A DNA stretch of 64,000 bases, from positions 62,001-126,000 of the forward strand of contig JBCBEX010000002.1 in NCBI GenBank assembly GCA_038528235.1, read 5' to 3'. The notes beneath the pieces were generated by a model. The model saw only the letters and a list, made by a program, of their open reading frames with translations, did not search any database and had not been told where the DNA came from. Both the position numbers and the translations under genes were made by a program. Below, piece after piece: positions 44,232 to 53,571 of the stretch; the stretch's first letter is position 1, and each line of letters starts with the position of its first letter. The DNA comes from JBCBEX01 sp038528235. GTDB lineage: Bacteria; Bacteroidota; Rhodothermia; Rhodothermales; Rubricoccaceae.

Positions 44232-44888
44232 TCATGTGACGCCGTGTTGCCAGGCCCAGGCGACCGCCTCGCGGCTGGTGCTGACCCCGAGCTTGGCGTA
44301 GATGTTGGACACGTGGTTTCGGACCGTGTTGACCGCGATGAAGAGGGCTTCGGCGATGCCTTCGTTGGAGTGGCCGTGGGCCATCATGCGGAGCACCGAC
44401 TCCTCGCGGGCGCTGAGGCCGCTGTCCTCCTCAGCTGGAATTGGCGTGACGAACCACCGACTCTCGCCGCGTGCGACCGCCTTGATCGCTTCGACGACGA
44501 GAGACGGGGCCTTGTCCTTCGTGAGATAGCCAGAGGCCCCTGTCTGCAGCAGCCGTGTCACGTAGGCGGCACTGTCATACGCCGAATAGGCCAGGACGCG
44601 GGTGACCAGATTCTGCTCTGCGATCCGTTCGGCGACCTCGTAGCCCGGCACCGACGGGAGTTCCATGTCAAGCAGCAACACGTCCGGCTCCAGCCGCTCG
44701 ACCAAGCGCAGGGCGATGGCGCCGTCCCCAGCTTCGCCGACCACGTTGAGGCCAGGATCCGCGTCAATCACGCGGCGAAGCCCCTGGCGCAAAATCGGGT
44801 GATCGTCCACGACAATCACGGAGATGGGAGCAAAGACACTTGCGAGGCCTCCCGTCGGAGACTGCATGCCAGAGGAAGAAGCGGTCAT
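44232..44888 (-). CDS. NarL/FixJ-family response regulator
   Basis: A 218-residue regulator. The receiver domain has VDDHPILRQGL and phospho-acceptor Asp in VLLLDMELPSVPG, and Lys in GYLTKDKA. The C-terminal LuxR-type helix-turn-helix reads LSAREESVLRMMAHGHSNEG and AVNTVRNHVSNIYAKLGVST. It follows the membrane histidine kinase by 39 bp, so the pair forms one two-component system. Target genes unknown; the lipoprotein just downstream is a candidate. Confidence 0.92.
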   Translation of the reverse strand: MTASSSGMQSPTGGLASVFAPISVIVVDDHPILRQGLRRVIDADPGLNVVGEAGDGAIALRLVERLEPDVLLLDMELPSVPGYEVAERIAEQNLVTRVLAYSAYDSAAYVTRLLQTGASGYLTKDKAPSLVVEAIKAVARGESRWFVTPIPAEEDSGLSAREESVLRMMAHGHSNEGIAEALFIAVNTVRNHVSNIYAKLGVSTSREAVAWAWQHGVT

Positions 44889-44927
44889 GGTCCTCGAGGT
44901 AAAACAGGTTCAGCAGGACGGGGGTGG

Positions 44928-46175
44928 TTAGCGGGAGGAAGCAGCCGGTGCCGTGGCCCGTGGCGGAGCAGCCGTAGAGCCACGCGGGGCAACAACGACG
45001 CGCTCGGGGATGCTGAACGTGACGCGCATGCCAGGATGTAGCCGCTCCCAGTCCACCATGCCGCCCAGCAGCGTTGCACGCTCGTGGATGCCCAGCAGGC
45101 CGAATCCTCCATCCTCTGAGCTTGCCATCAAACGGCCCGCCTGGGCCTCGAAGTCCAGCGCACTAGGGTCGAACCCGTCGCCGTCGTCTTCGATGACCAG
45201 ACGGAGCATACCCCGTTCTTGCTGCATCCGGACCCGCACAGCGGTTGGCCGGCCGTGCTGCAGCGCGTTGGACACGGCTTCCTGCGTGATGCGGAAGAGC
45301 GAGAGCCGCGCATCTTGCTGCAGTGCAGGCCATTCCTGCTCCACCTCCAACTCGATGTCGAGACCACCCTCCCGCTCGCGGAGGCGCTCGAACAGCCCCT
45401 CCAGGGCTGGCGCAATGCCAAACGGGGCGAGCGCAGGCGGCAACAGTCCCTCGCTGATGGCACGGAGTTCACGAATCGTCTCGTTGACCTGAGCACCCAT
45501 CGCGTGCTCAGGGCCTTCCGCTTGCAGCGATAGTTCCAAGGCGAGCGCATGCAAGTCTTGGACGGGGCCATCGTGTACCTCGCGTGCAATCCGTCGACGC
45601 TCGGCCTCCTGGCTCCGCTCCTGCAACAAGCGCGACTGGAGAAGCTGCAGCCGCCGCTTGCGCTCCCTGCGAAGGAGCAGACTGAGCGCTAGCACTCCCA
45701 TGCCTAGCAGCCCCACAACGACGAGCAGAAGAAGCCCGGCCAGGGAAAACGACTGATCCAGCACGAGCCGAAGCCCTTCGCTGTCGACGCCCACCTCTAG
45801 CTCAGACCTCGAAATCGAGTCTGCTCGGACCAGGTCATCGTAGTGGCTCACCAGCGCGCGCAAGATGACCGGCTTGAACGAGATGGCCCCCGCCCCGCCC
45901 TCAACCAACTCAATCGAGACAAGGCTGTCGGGTACGAGTGTGTATGTGTAGATCAACAGCTCGCCGCTGTCCGCCTCGATGATCAACTCGCCCTCGACCC
46001 ACCGATCTGACTCCTCGGCACTCTGGGCGTCTCCGGCGGGCGTCGGCGCAGGCTGCGCAAGGGAATCCGGAGAGGCCATCAGCAAAACGGCTCCCAGGGC
46101 AAGCACACGCCCCACGGCGCACATCCGGACCTTCAAGGTTCCAGGCAGGCAGCATCGAGGGGCAAGAGCACGCAT
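44928..46175 (-). CDS. membrane sensor histidine kinase (NarL-type, HisKA_3)
   Basis: A 415-residue kinase. A signal/first helix precedes an extracytoplasmic sensor of about 130 residues (GELIIEADSGELLIYTYTLV), then a transmembrane helix (LLLLVVVGLLGMGVLALSLL). The dimerisation box ERRRIAREVHDGPVQDLHAL has the phospho-His, followed by the ATPase domain: FRITQEAVSNALQHG, IEDDGDGFD, GGFGLLGIHER. Start may be ATG 46175 or ATG 46124, the latter giving a cleaner signal peptide. The upstream frame to 46334 is not conserved. Confidence 0.88.
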   Translation of the reverse strand: MRALAPRCCLPGTLKVRMCAVGRVLALGAVLLMASPDSLAQPAPTPAGDAQSAEESDRWVEGELIIEADSGELLIYTYTLVPDSLVSIELVEGGAGAISFKPVILRALVSHYDDLVRADSISRSELEVGVDSEGLRLVLDQSFSLAGLLLLVVVGLLGMGVLALSLLLRRERKRRLQLLQSRLLQERSQEAERRRIAREVHDGPVQDLHALALELSLQAEGPEHAMGAQVNETIRELRAISEGLLPPALAPFGIAPALEGLFERLREREGGLDIELEVEQEWPALQQDARLSLFRITQEAVSNALQHGRPTAVRVRMQQERGMLRLVIEDDGDGFDPSALDFEAQAGRLMASSEDGGFGLLGIHERATLLGGMVDWERLHPGMRVTFSIPERVVVAPRGSTAAPPRATAPAASSR

Positions 46176-46446
46176 GCACGTAGTGCGGTGGATTGGGTGA
46201 GGTCGCGCAAGGTATTCGATCGAAGAAGGCAAGAGATAGTCCTCCTGCACTAATCCGCGTCCACAAAGAGGTGCCCGCTCGTGTGACGAAGGCAGCATGC
46301 TCGTAGCCGCCGTTCCCCAGCGCTGACCTCGCAAGCGCGCTAGTCGAAATGGCGCGCCTGATCCACAGCAGAGGTCGGCCCGCTGTCCAATTTGGTCCCA
46401 TCAGCGACAGCACGGTGCCGTCGCACTCGTCAACCCACACACTCCC

Positions 46447-47409
46447 ATGCACTACGCATCCTACTTACACCCTACCCGCTGGGCGTCCTTGCTGGCTCTC
46501 ACGTGTGTCCTACTGCTCTCGGCGTGCGACACCCTCGACGACACCGAAGGCGTCGCGGCAGCCCCGCAGGCGTTCTCCTCGGCGAGCGGCTCCGCCACCG
46601 ACCACCGCATCACGTTCCAGACCCAAAAGGAATTTGAGGAGGTCTACGCCCTGCTTGCCGCGGGCGACGAGTCGGACCTCAACGCCTACGAGAAAGAGCG
46701 CGGCTTCACGTCGATGCGCTCAGCCGAGGCGTCCGACGCCAACGCGACGAAAAAAGGCAACATGGCGCCCGAAGACGCCTACGTCGGCGTCATCGAAGAC
46801 CCAGTCCTTGCGACGCTCGTGAGCCCGCAGGGCCTCATCCAGATCGGCGAGGCGCTCTACAAGGTCGGGGAGGAATACGTCTTCGAGGGCACCAAGTACG
46901 ACGCGGAGTACTTCGCCTCGTCCGAGGAGAGCGACCTCAGGGAGACGAAGAACACATCGGCCTTCCGCATCATCCGCGAGACGCCCCACATCCCCGATCC
47001 GAACGGGCCCGGCCCGGAAATCCCCGAGCCCTCGGACCCGGACACCACCTCGGCACCCACGCCGCCGCCCGCTCCGAGCCGAGCCCATGCCCAGCTTGGC
47101 TCCCGCTATCGGCTCAACGGCCACTCCTTCATCACCGACTTCGGGTTCATCGCCATCGCTGGGGTCACGACGAGCGTGAAGAAGCGCGGCTGGTTCGGGA
47201 TCTACTTCCCCGTGCGCGGCGACGTGCTCAGCCACACCGCCACGTTCGGCTCTACGACCGTGTCGAACACCTGCACCCGAGCATTTGTGTGCTATTCCGT
47301 GGTGTCCGTCTCGATACCTGGTCCGCTCACTGGCACCCTCTCCACGACGCACAACGCGACGCATGCGGGTGACTCTGCAACCGTTCAGACCAGCGTGACC
47401 GTCGAGTAG
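46447..47409 (+). CDS. lipoprotein of unknown function
   Basis: A 320-residue lipoprotein: signal MHYASYLHPTRWASLLAL and lipobox LSAC. An N-terminal helical part (DHRITFQTQKEFEEVYALLA, ATLVSPQGLIQIGEALYKVG) is followed by a Pro-rich linker (PHIPDPNGPGPEIPEPSDPD) and a C-terminal beta domain with a Cys pair (NTCTRAFVCYS). No family recognised. It is divergent from the two-component system kinase and shares its upstream region, so it might be controlled by that system. Confidence 0.6.
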   Translation: MHYASYLHPTRWASLLALTCVLLLSACDTLDDTEGVAAAPQAFSSASGSATDHRITFQTQKEFEEVYALLAAGDESDLNAYEKERGFTSMRSAEASDANATKKGNMAPEDAYVGVIEDPVLATLVSPQGLIQIGEALYKVGEEYVFEGTKYDAEYFASSEESDLRETKNTSAFRIIRETPHIPDPNGPGPEIPEPSDPDTTSAPTPPPAPSRAHAQLGSRYRLNGHSFITDFGFIAIAGVTTSVKKRGWFGIYFPVRGDVLSHTATFGSTTVSNTCTRAFVCYSVVSVSIPGPLTGTLSTTHNATHAGDSATVQTSVTVE

Positions 47410-47433
47410 CGGCACGACCCATCCTCTACCCGC

Positions 47434-47470
47434 CCAGCGCCCCACTGCGATCACTGCGGTGGGGCGCTGG
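47434..47470. terminator. bidirectional hairpin between convergent genes
   Basis: A perfect 12-bp stem CCAGCGCCCCAC/GTGGGGCGCTGG with a 13-base loop, lying between convergent genes. No clear T-run on either side, so terminator strength is uncertain. Confidence 0.6.
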
Positions 47471-47486
47471 CGTGTATCGGACGGGC

Positions 47487-50228
47487 CTACTGTGCGCGCA
47501 CCCAGATCATGGCGGTGCGCTCTGGGACGGCGACTGCCTGCGCCTGCCCGCCGTCGAGCGGCGAGCCGAGCGTGCCGTCCGGGTTCACGCGCTGGCCGTC
47601 GCTGACGAGCATCCACGTCCCGTCGGCGAGGTCCACGCCAGGGAACGTCTGCGGGGCGTCGCTGCTGTTGACGAGCACGAGCACGCGGTCGTCCACGACG
47701 TAACCGAGCATCTGGGTGTGATCCGGGGCGAGGAAGCGGTAGTAGCCCTCAGGCTGCGGGTCACCCTTGCGGAAGACGGCCCCGGCCTCGGACAGACGGA
47801 AGTCGATGAGGCCGCGCCAGAACGCGAGCATCGCGGCGTAGTCGCTCGCCGCGCCATCGGCTGGGGTCGCGCCGACAGTCTCCCAATCGTATTGGTTGGC
47901 GGTGCGCAGGTTGTAGGTGTCGCCGCGCCCGTTGATGTAGACCGGCGTCATCGCCGTTTCGAGGACCTTCTGGCCGCCCATCTCGCTCTGGAGCGGGGCC
48001 GCGCCCTTCGAGCGGAGCATCTCCGAGCCGCCGTTGAGCACGATCGGTCCGAGCGAGGTGAAGAGCAGCGTCGCGGCGACGCGGTAGCGGTCCTCGTCCA
48101 CGCCCGCGCGGCCGTCCCAGGCGTCGTCGCCGGTCTTGTTGCGCGCGTAGCGGTCGGGCAGCGCCCAGTTGTCGTGAATGTCGAGGTAGTTGATGCCCAT
48201 GTTGGGTGTCGCCTCGTCGGGGAAGCGATTCGAGAGCGCGCGCATGGTCTGCTCGCGCACGGTCCCGTCGCCGCCCGCGAAGCCGCGGCTCTCGACGGCG
48301 GGCATCGGGTCGGAGGTCGGCCCCTTGAACGCGTTGCGGGCATCGTCCTGGAAGAAGGTGATCGGGCTATCGACCTTGTACCAGTCCCAATCCGGATTCG
48401 CCTCGAAGGCGGGGTCGTTGGAGCCGATCCATGGCTCGCCGTAGACGATCTTGTCGCGCCCGATGGCCTCGCGCACGGCGCGCAGCGTCTGCTCGTCGGT
48501 CTGCCCCGCGAGGTCGATGCGGAAGCCGTCGACGCCGAACTCCTCGATGAAGTGGAGACACTGGTCGATGAGCCAGCGCTGCACCATCGGGCGGTCCTCC
48601 GACTTCACCTCGTTGCCGAAGACGCCGATGTGGTCGAAGGTGCCGAAGAGGTCGGGGAGGATGCGATAGTAGTAGAGCTTGTCGATGCCGTTGAAGTTGA
48701 GCACCTGCTGCGTGCCCTCCATGTTCTCGCCAGTGTGGTTGAACACGAAGTCGACGATGACGGCGATGCCTTCGTCGTGGAAGGCCTGGACGAGGTCGCG
48801 GAACTGCTCGCGCTCCGCGCCGGGCTCGGTGCCGCGCTGGCGGAAGCGGCTCTCGACGGCCATGTAGTGCGTGATGCGGTAGCCCCACTGGTAGTTCTCG
48901 TCCGCGACGCCCTGCGCCTGCATGAACGGGTCGTCGGCGAAAGCGTCTTGCCACACGTCGTCGGGGTAGTGCAGGAATTCCTGCATCGGCATCAGGTGGA
49001 CCACGTTAACGCCGAGGTCTTTGAGGTAGTCGAACCCGATGGGCTCCCCGCGCGAGTTGGTGAGGCCGGGCATCGTCATCGCGGGGATGGTGCCCTTGAG
49101 GTCGTCGGAGACGGGGAGGCGGTCGGTGAAGTCCTGGACGTGCACCTCGTAGGCGATCACGTCCTCCATCGCCGGGATGCCACCCGCGAGCGGCGTGGCG
49201 GGCTCGGTAGCGCGCCAGATGCGGGCGCGGCCCCAGCCGTCGTCGGAGACGCGGGCGTAGGGATCGGTGACGCGGATGCCTTCCTGGTTGAAGAAGTGGT
49301 TGCCGGGATCGTCCGGCCCGACGACCTCGAAGTCGTAGTACGTCCCGTGGAGGTCGCCATCGAGCATGATTTCCCAGACGCCCTGGCTGTCGCGGGTGAG
49401 GGCGTGCGAAGCGGTCGCGTCGCCCGTGCGGTCGTCGTAGAGGTTGACGGTCACGCCGTCGGCACGCGGGGCGAAGAGGCGAATGTCGGTTTTAGAGCCA
49501 TCGCCGTTCTCGTCCAGAGTGATCTCAGCGCCGAGCGGCTTCTCGGAGTACATCGTGCGCCAGAGCCCGTCGAAGTTGGCCCAGGCGCGGAGCACCTCGT
49601 CGCTGCCGGGCGCGCTGTACTCGACGAAGTAGATGCGGTTGAGCGCAAGGTCCTCGGCAGGCACGACGAGGAACTCATCGGCCTGGTTCGGCAGCACCGC
49701 TGCCACGGGTGTCTCGTTGCCCTGCGCGTCGAGGATGCGGTAGCGCAGCGGGCGCGTGGACGTGCGGAGGCTATCGCCTGCGAGCTTCACCCAGACGGCG
49801 CGCTCGCCGCGTAGCTCAGCGCGCATGCTTGACGGCGTGACATCGTGGAGGAAGATGAAGTTGCCGCCCTCGGCGTTGGGCGCCCCGCCCGGCGGGTCGA
49901 GCCAGACGCCGTCGTTGACGCGGAATTTGAACGGCGTGGCGGGCTTCAGAAAGCCGTAGCGCGGGTTGTAGATCGAGAGCGCCCAGACGCCGCTCTCCGT
50001 CGGGCGAAGCTGCCGTGTCGGATCGTCCATGGCCGTGTCCCAGCCTACGAGCGCGCCCGTCACCACGACCCGCTCCGGCACCGCATTGAGGCCATAGTGC
50101 CCAGGTTCGAACAAAAACACCGTCGAGTCGCCCCGGATCGCGTAGCCCTGGAGGCGTTCGGCGTCGGAGAAGTCTTGGGCGAACGCGGCGGGCATGGCGA
50201 AGCAGAGGAATAGGAGGAGACGGCGCAT
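47487..50228 (-). CDS. secreted GH13 pullulanase-like alpha-glucan hydrolase
   Basis: A 913-residue secreted enzyme with signal MRRLLLFLCFAMPAAFAQ. N-terminal starch-binding/Ig-like modules (about 20-360, including GTYYDFEVVGPDDPG of CBM48 type) precede the GH13 barrel. Conserved regions: I DFVFNHTG (about 492), II GFRIDLAG with nucleophile Asp near 573, III GEPW with acid Glu near 598, and IV DIHDNW near 685. A C-terminal beta domain ends the chain. Type I pullulanases hydrolyse alpha-1,6 bonds in pullulan or glycogen; the Y-x-WGY motif is YQWGYR. Exact specificity is inference. Confidence 0.9.
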   Translation of the reverse strand: MRRLLLFLCFAMPAAFAQDFSDAERLQGYAIRGDSTVFLFEPGHYGLNAVPERVVVTGALVGWDTAMDDPTRQLRPTESGVWALSIYNPRYGFLKPATPFKFRVNDGVWLDPPGGAPNAEGGNFIFLHDVTPSSMRAELRGERAVWVKLAGDSLRTSTRPLRYRILDAQGNETPVAAVLPNQADEFLVVPAEDLALNRIYFVEYSAPGSDEVLRAWANFDGLWRTMYSEKPLGAEITLDENGDGSKTDIRLFAPRADGVTVNLYDDRTGDATASHALTRDSQGVWEIMLDGDLHGTYYDFEVVGPDDPGNHFFNQEGIRVTDPYARVSDDGWGRARIWRATEPATPLAGGIPAMEDVIAYEVHVQDFTDRLPVSDDLKGTIPAMTMPGLTNSRGEPIGFDYLKDLGVNVVHLMPMQEFLHYPDDVWQDAFADDPFMQAQGVADENYQWGYRITHYMAVESRFRQRGTEPGAEREQFRDLVQAFHDEGIAVIVDFVFNHTGENMEGTQQVLNFNGIDKLYYYRILPDLFGTFDHIGVFGNEVKSEDRPMVQRWLIDQCLHFIEEFGVDGFRIDLAGQTDEQTLRAVREAIGRDKIVYGEPWIGSNDPAFEANPDWDWYKVDSPITFFQDDARNAFKGPTSDPMPAVESRGFAGGDGTVREQTMRALSNRFPDEATPNMGINYLDIHDNWALPDRYARNKTGDDAWDGRAGVDEDRYRVAATLLFTSLGPIVLNGGSEMLRSKGAAPLQSEMGGQKVLETAMTPVYINGRGDTYNLRTANQYDWETVGATPADGAASDYAAMLAFWRGLIDFRLSEAGAVFRKGDPQPEGYYRFLAPDHTQMLGYVVDDRVLVLVNSSDAPQTFPGVDLADGTWMLVSDGQRVNPDGTLGSPLDGGQAQAVAVPERTAMIWVRAQ

Positions 50229-50433
50229 AGGAGAAGCGGCTTGGAAAAGGACGCGGGAAGATAGGCTGAGGGGCGTATTTAGGTGCGTGAGGGCACGCGT
50301 GTGTCATTCAGGCCCAACTCGGCTCGCAGGGCCTCCACGAGGTCCTCCCAACTCTTCACGGCGCTTTGGTTGCGAAGCAGCCCGACGCCGCTGCATTTTT
50401 CGGCGTCTGTCGTCTCCTACACGTCTCCGCGCT

Positions 50434-50532
50434 ATGATCCCCCGACTTCTTGCCGTCGCCGGTGCTGGCCTCGTCGGCCTCTCGTTCTTCACGCTCCTGA
50501 TGGCCATCTTCACGAGCTGCCACTCGTACTAG
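50434..50532 (+). CDS. 32-residue membrane peptide
   Basis: A 32-residue frame (MIPRLLAVAGAGLVGLSFF, then TLLMAIFTSCHSY) forming one hydrophobic helix, ending 7 bp before the L,D-transpeptidase gene. Small single-helix peptides are often missed, but no family is recognised and only hydropathy supports it. Confidence 0.35.
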   Translation: MIPRLLAVAGAGLVGLSFFTLLMAIFTSCHSY

Positions 50533-50539
50533 GCGAGCC

Positions 50540-51049
50540 ATGCGTGCGCTCGTACTCGGCGCTCTCCTAGTGGCAGGCCTCGCCACCTATGCGCACTGGC
50601 CGCTCGACCCGCTGCCTTCGGAGACGAGCGCCGACGCGGTCTTGGTCGACAAGCAGGCCCGCACGCTCACGCTGCTGCGTCAGGACGAACCGTTGCGCGT
50701 CTATCGGATTTCGCTCGGGGGTGCTCCCGTCGGCCACAAACAGCGGGAAGGCGATGAGCGAACCCCCGAGGGCACTTACATCCTCGACTGGCGCAACCCC
50801 AACAGCTGTTGCTATCGGTCGCTGCACGTCTCCTATCCGAACGAGGACGACCAGGCTCGGGCCGACACCGGCGGTTATTCACCAGGCGGCCACATCATGA
50901 TTCACGGGCTGGTGAACGGCATGGGATGGCTTGGTCGCCTGCACCGGCTGTGGGACTGGACGGACGGCTGCATCGCCGTCACGAACGCGGAGATGGCGCA
51001 GATCTGGGATCACGTGCCCAACGGCACCCCGATCACGCTGCTGCCCTAG
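50540..51049 (+). CDS. L,D-transpeptidase (YkuD/ErfK-like domain)
   Basis: A 169-residue exported enzyme: N-terminal helix as signal or anchor, then a YkuD-type domain. The active site is complete, with His122 in MIHGLVNG and catalytic Cys144 in WTDGCIAVTNAE. Upstream motifs DKQARTLTLLRQDEPLRVYR and GDERTPEGTYILD are also typical. Such enzymes make 3-3 crosslinks in peptidoglycan or attach proteins to it. A 32-residue hydrophobic frame ends 7 bp upstream. Confidence 0.9.
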   Translation: MRALVLGALLVAGLATYAHWPLDPLPSETSADAVLVDKQARTLTLLRQDEPLRVYRISLGGAPVGHKQREGDERTPEGTYILDWRNPNSCCYRSLHVSYPNEDDQARADTGGYSPGGHIMIHGLVNGMGWLGRLHRLWDWTDGCIAVTNAEMAQIWDHVPNGTPITLLP

Positions 51050-51061
51050 CGGCGCGGCGGA

Positions 51062-51838
51062 TTACCGCAGCCCGAGCTTGCTGAACGCACCGTCCACGAC
51101 GAGGTGCGCGCCCGTGATGTAGCTCGCGGCCGGCATCGCGAGGAAGGCGACGGCCCGCGCGACCTCTTCCGGCTCGCCGACGCGCTCGAGCGGCGTCGCG
51201 CCGATGATCTTCGCGCGCTTGGCGTCGTCCTGCAAGACTTGCTCGGCGAGCGGCGTGCGGATGTACCACGGGTGCACGGCGTTGACGCGGATGCCGTCCG
51301 GTCCCCACTCCACGGCGAGGAAGTCGGTGAGTTGGTCCATCGCGCCCTTCGTCATGGCATAGGCCGCCGTCGAGGTGGCGAGGATGCGGCGGGTGGACAC
51401 GGACGACACGTTGACGATGCTCCCGGACGCGGCCTTGAGGAGCGGATAGCACGATCGCGTGAGTTCGTAGGCCGATTCGAGGTTGACGGCCATAAGGTGC
51501 CGCAGGTCGTCGAGGGTATAGTCGAGCGTCGGCTTGCGGAGGTTGGTCCCGACGTTGTTGACGAGCGTGTCGAGGCGTCCGCCGAACTCGGCCTGCACGG
51601 CATCGAGGACCGCAGCACGGCCCTCGGGCGTCGCCACGTCGGCGGCCACCCCGCGCGCGTCGTAGCCTTCGGCGACCCACATCGAGGTCTGCGCTTCGAC
51701 ATCGGACGCCGTGCGTGCTGCGACGAGCACCGACGCGCCCAGATCGAGGAGTTCTTCGACGATGGCGCGGCCGATGCCCTGCGTGCCGCCTGTGACGAGC
51801 GCGGTCGTGTCGGAGAGAGTCCAGGCGTCAGACATCAT
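51062..51838 (-). CDS. short-chain dehydrogenase/reductase (tropinone reductase-like)
   Basis: A 258-residue classical SDR. NAD(P) is bound through TGGTQGIG (residues 16-23) and the NNVG motif (94-97); the catalytic residues are Ser in NVSSVS, Tyr160 and Lys164 in YAMTK. The A-R-T after the second strand favours NADP. The substrate is unknown; tropinone-reductase-like relatives act on varied ketones. Starts MMSD; the second Met is 51835. Convergent with the transpeptidase 13 bp away and divergent from the ferredoxin gene. Confidence 0.9.
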   Translation of the reverse strand: MMSDAWTLSDTTALVTGGTQGIGRAIVEELLDLGASVLVAARTASDVEAQTSMWVAEGYDARGVAADVATPEGRAAVLDAVQAEFGGRLDTLVNNVGTNLRKPTLDYTLDDLRHLMAVNLESAYELTRSCYPLLKAASGSIVNVSSVSTRRILATSTAAYAMTKGAMDQLTDFLAVEWGPDGIRVNAVHPWYIRTPLAEQVLQDDAKRAKIIGATPLERVGEPEEVARAVAFLAMPAASYITGAHLVVDGAFSKLGLR

Positions 51839-51907
51839 CTTGAGGAGTTAGCATGGGAGATCCACTCTATCTTCGGGCGAGCAGGTCAACAATCCAACGC
51901 TTCAGAT

Positions 51908-52162
51908 ATGCCCGGCAAACCACATCCTTTGAGCGCCCCTGGCCGTTTCTATGTGGATGCTGATTGCTGCATCACCTGTGGAGTACCGTTGGTTGTAGCA
52001 CCTGACCTCTTTGCCTGGGCACCAGACGTCGATGGGCACATGGGCCCGTGCTACGTCAAACGACAACCCGCAGCCGCTGAAGAGCTTGAGCGCATGCACT
52101 TGGCCATGGAGTCACAAGAGGTTGGCTGTATACATGACAGAGAAGCGGAGGAGGATGCGTAG
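51908..52162 (+). CDS. small ferredoxin-like protein
   Basis: An 84-residue protein with Cys residues in DADCCITCGVP (20, 21, 24), GPCYVKRQP (48) and EVGCIHDRE (74), and FAWAPDVDGH between, resembling mono-cluster 4Fe-4S ferredoxins seen beside hypothetical genes. Spacing differs from the usual C-x2-C-x2-C-x3-C, so cluster type is uncertain. ATG 51908 gives a compact protein. The frame stays open to 51104 only because it is antisense to the SDR gene. Partner redox enzyme unknown. Confidence 0.65.
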   Translation: MPGKPHPLSAPGRFYVDADCCITCGVPLVVAPDLFAWAPDVDGHMGPCYVKRQPAAAEELERMHLAMESQEVGCIHDREAEEDA

Positions 52163-52168
52163 CTGATC

Positions 52169-52777
52169 TTAGTCGTGATTCAGACGCGCCTGTAATGCTG
52201 CGTCCACACGCGGCCACTCGTCGGCGAGGATGCTGTAGTAGATCGTGTCGCGGGTGCGGCCCGTCGCGGTGACGACGTGCTGGCGGAGGATGCCTTCTTC
52301 GGTCGCGCCGAGGCGCAGGATGGCGGCCCGCGACCGCGCGTTGAGGACGTCCGTCTTGATCTCGACGCGCTGGCAGCCCATCTCCTCGAAGGCGTGGCGG
52401 AGCATGAGCCACTTCGCCTCCGTGTTGACGGCGGTGCGCTGCCAGGGCCGCGCTACCCACGTCCATCCGATCTCCGCGCGGCGGTGCTCTGGCACGATGT
52501 TGCCGAAACGCGTGCTCCCGACCACACGTCCGCTTGCGCGGTGGATCGTGGCAAACGGCCGCATCCGACCGCGTCGCTGCCCCTTGAGCGCGGCCTCGAT
52601 GTAGGCACGCATGTCGTCCCGGTCGTGCACAGTGGACGTCGTCCAGCGCCACAGTTCTGGGTCGAGTCCAACCTCGCACAAGGCGTCGAGGTGGCCGAGC
52701 GTGAGCGGCTCCAGACGCACGTGCGTGCCTTCGAGCAGGACGAGAGACGGCGTCACCGCGGCGCTGTTAGAGTCCAA
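52169..52777 (-). CDS. GNAT-family N-acetyltransferase (RimJ/RimL-like)
   Basis: A 202-residue acetyltransferase: LEGTHVRLEPLTLGHLDALC at the start, VVGSTRFGNIVPEHRRAEIG (strand beta-4 and CoA loop region), then FEEMGCQRVEIKTDVLNARS and AAILRLGATEEGILRQHVV, typical of RimJ/RimL-type enzymes that acetylate ribosomal protein or other N-termini. Substrate unknown. Its start overlaps the stop of the upstream beta-barrel-like gene by 11 bases, so both are probably cotranslated. Confidence 0.88.
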   Translation of the reverse strand: MDSNSAAVTPSLVLLEGTHVRLEPLTLGHLDALCEVGLDPELWRWTTSTVHDRDDMRAYIEAALKGQRRGRMRPFATIHRASGRVVGSTRFGNIVPEHRRAEIGWTWVARPWQRTAVNTEAKWLMLRHAFEEMGCQRVEIKTDVLNARSRAAILRLGATEEGILRQHVVTATGRTRDTIYYSILADEWPRVDAALQARLNHD

Positions 52778-53426
52778 ACTGGTAGCCGATGCGGAAGTAG
52801 GGCAACACCGGCACGCGCCGGAGCTCGTCCTCGATCTCGTCGAGTTCCTGCTCCAGGTCCGCCTGGAACTCCGGCTCGTCGGCCACGGGCCCCTCGGCGG
52901 TCAAATCGGCGCTGGCCGTCGCTGGGATAAGCACGCCGAGGCTGACGTTGAAGCCCGCCCCACGCCGAGCGACCTCCAGGAGGACGGACGGCCCGCCTAC
53001 GGAAAAGTCCCCAAGCACACGACCGACCTCGTTGGGCGCATAGGTCTCGTCGCCGATCTCGACGCTCTCGGTGGGCGTGGCGACGCCCTCCAGGCTGTAG
53101 CCGCCAAACATCACGCCTCCGCCGACGGCGAAGTTGCCAGCTCCGGGGTGATAGTGTCCGAGGATCAGGATCGAGAAGGCGCTCGGATCGAGGTCGTAGT
53201 CCAGGTCTTCGATCTCCACATCGATGCCTGGGAAGGGCAGCACGGAGAACTCCGCGGACGCGCTGAACCGAGGCGTGACGCGCACATTGCTACTGAGGCC
53301 GAGCCCGGTGAGCGTGAAAATAGGGCCTACGGACACCTGCACGTCCCCTCCGTCTTGCGCGCGGCTGCTGGGAACGACGAGGATGCTGGCGAGAAGCGGT
53401 ACGAGGAGGCAAAGCGAACGGGACAT
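52767..53426 (-). CDS. outer-membrane beta-barrel-like protein
   Basis: A 219-residue exported protein: signal MSRSLCLLVPLLASILVVPSSRAQ, then alternating hydrophobic beta strands (VSVGPIFTLTGLGLSSNVRV, SAFSILILGHYHPGAGNFAV, PSVLLEVARRGAGFNVSLG) and a final PVLPYFRIGYQFGL ending in an aromatic-Leu, the usual sign of an outer-membrane barrel. An acidic helical loop (EFQADLEQELDEIEDELRR) lies before the last strand. Family not recognised. It is just upstream of the acetyltransferase. Confidence 0.65.
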   Translation of the reverse strand: MSRSLCLLVPLLASILVVPSSRAQDGGDVQVSVGPIFTLTGLGLSSNVRVTPRFSASAEFSVLPFPGIDVEIEDLDYDLDPSAFSILILGHYHPGAGNFAVGGGVMFGGYSLEGVATPTESVEIGDETYAPNEVGRVLGDFSVGGPSVLLEVARRGAGFNVSLGVLIPATASADLTAEGPVADEPEFQADLEQELDEIEDELRRVPVLPYFRIGYQFGL

Positions 53427-53571
53427 GACGACGCGGCTGTTGGCGAGAAGGTAGCGCGGCTGGGTGGCATGCAGGTAGACGGCACGTACCTGGTAGATAC
53501 AACGACCATGGCTCCGCTACCACCGTTTTTTTGCTCCGCTACGCACCACCCACCTGCTCAGGCGATACGGC

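Noticed and set aside
47472..49814. 780-residue open frame on the plus strand
   Set aside because: Antisense to the GH13 gene, which has all four conserved regions; the plus-strand translation is low-complexity.
51104..51907. Long upstream part of the ferredoxin frame
   Set aside because: It lies antisense over the SDR gene; the Cys-bearing protein starts at ATG 51908.
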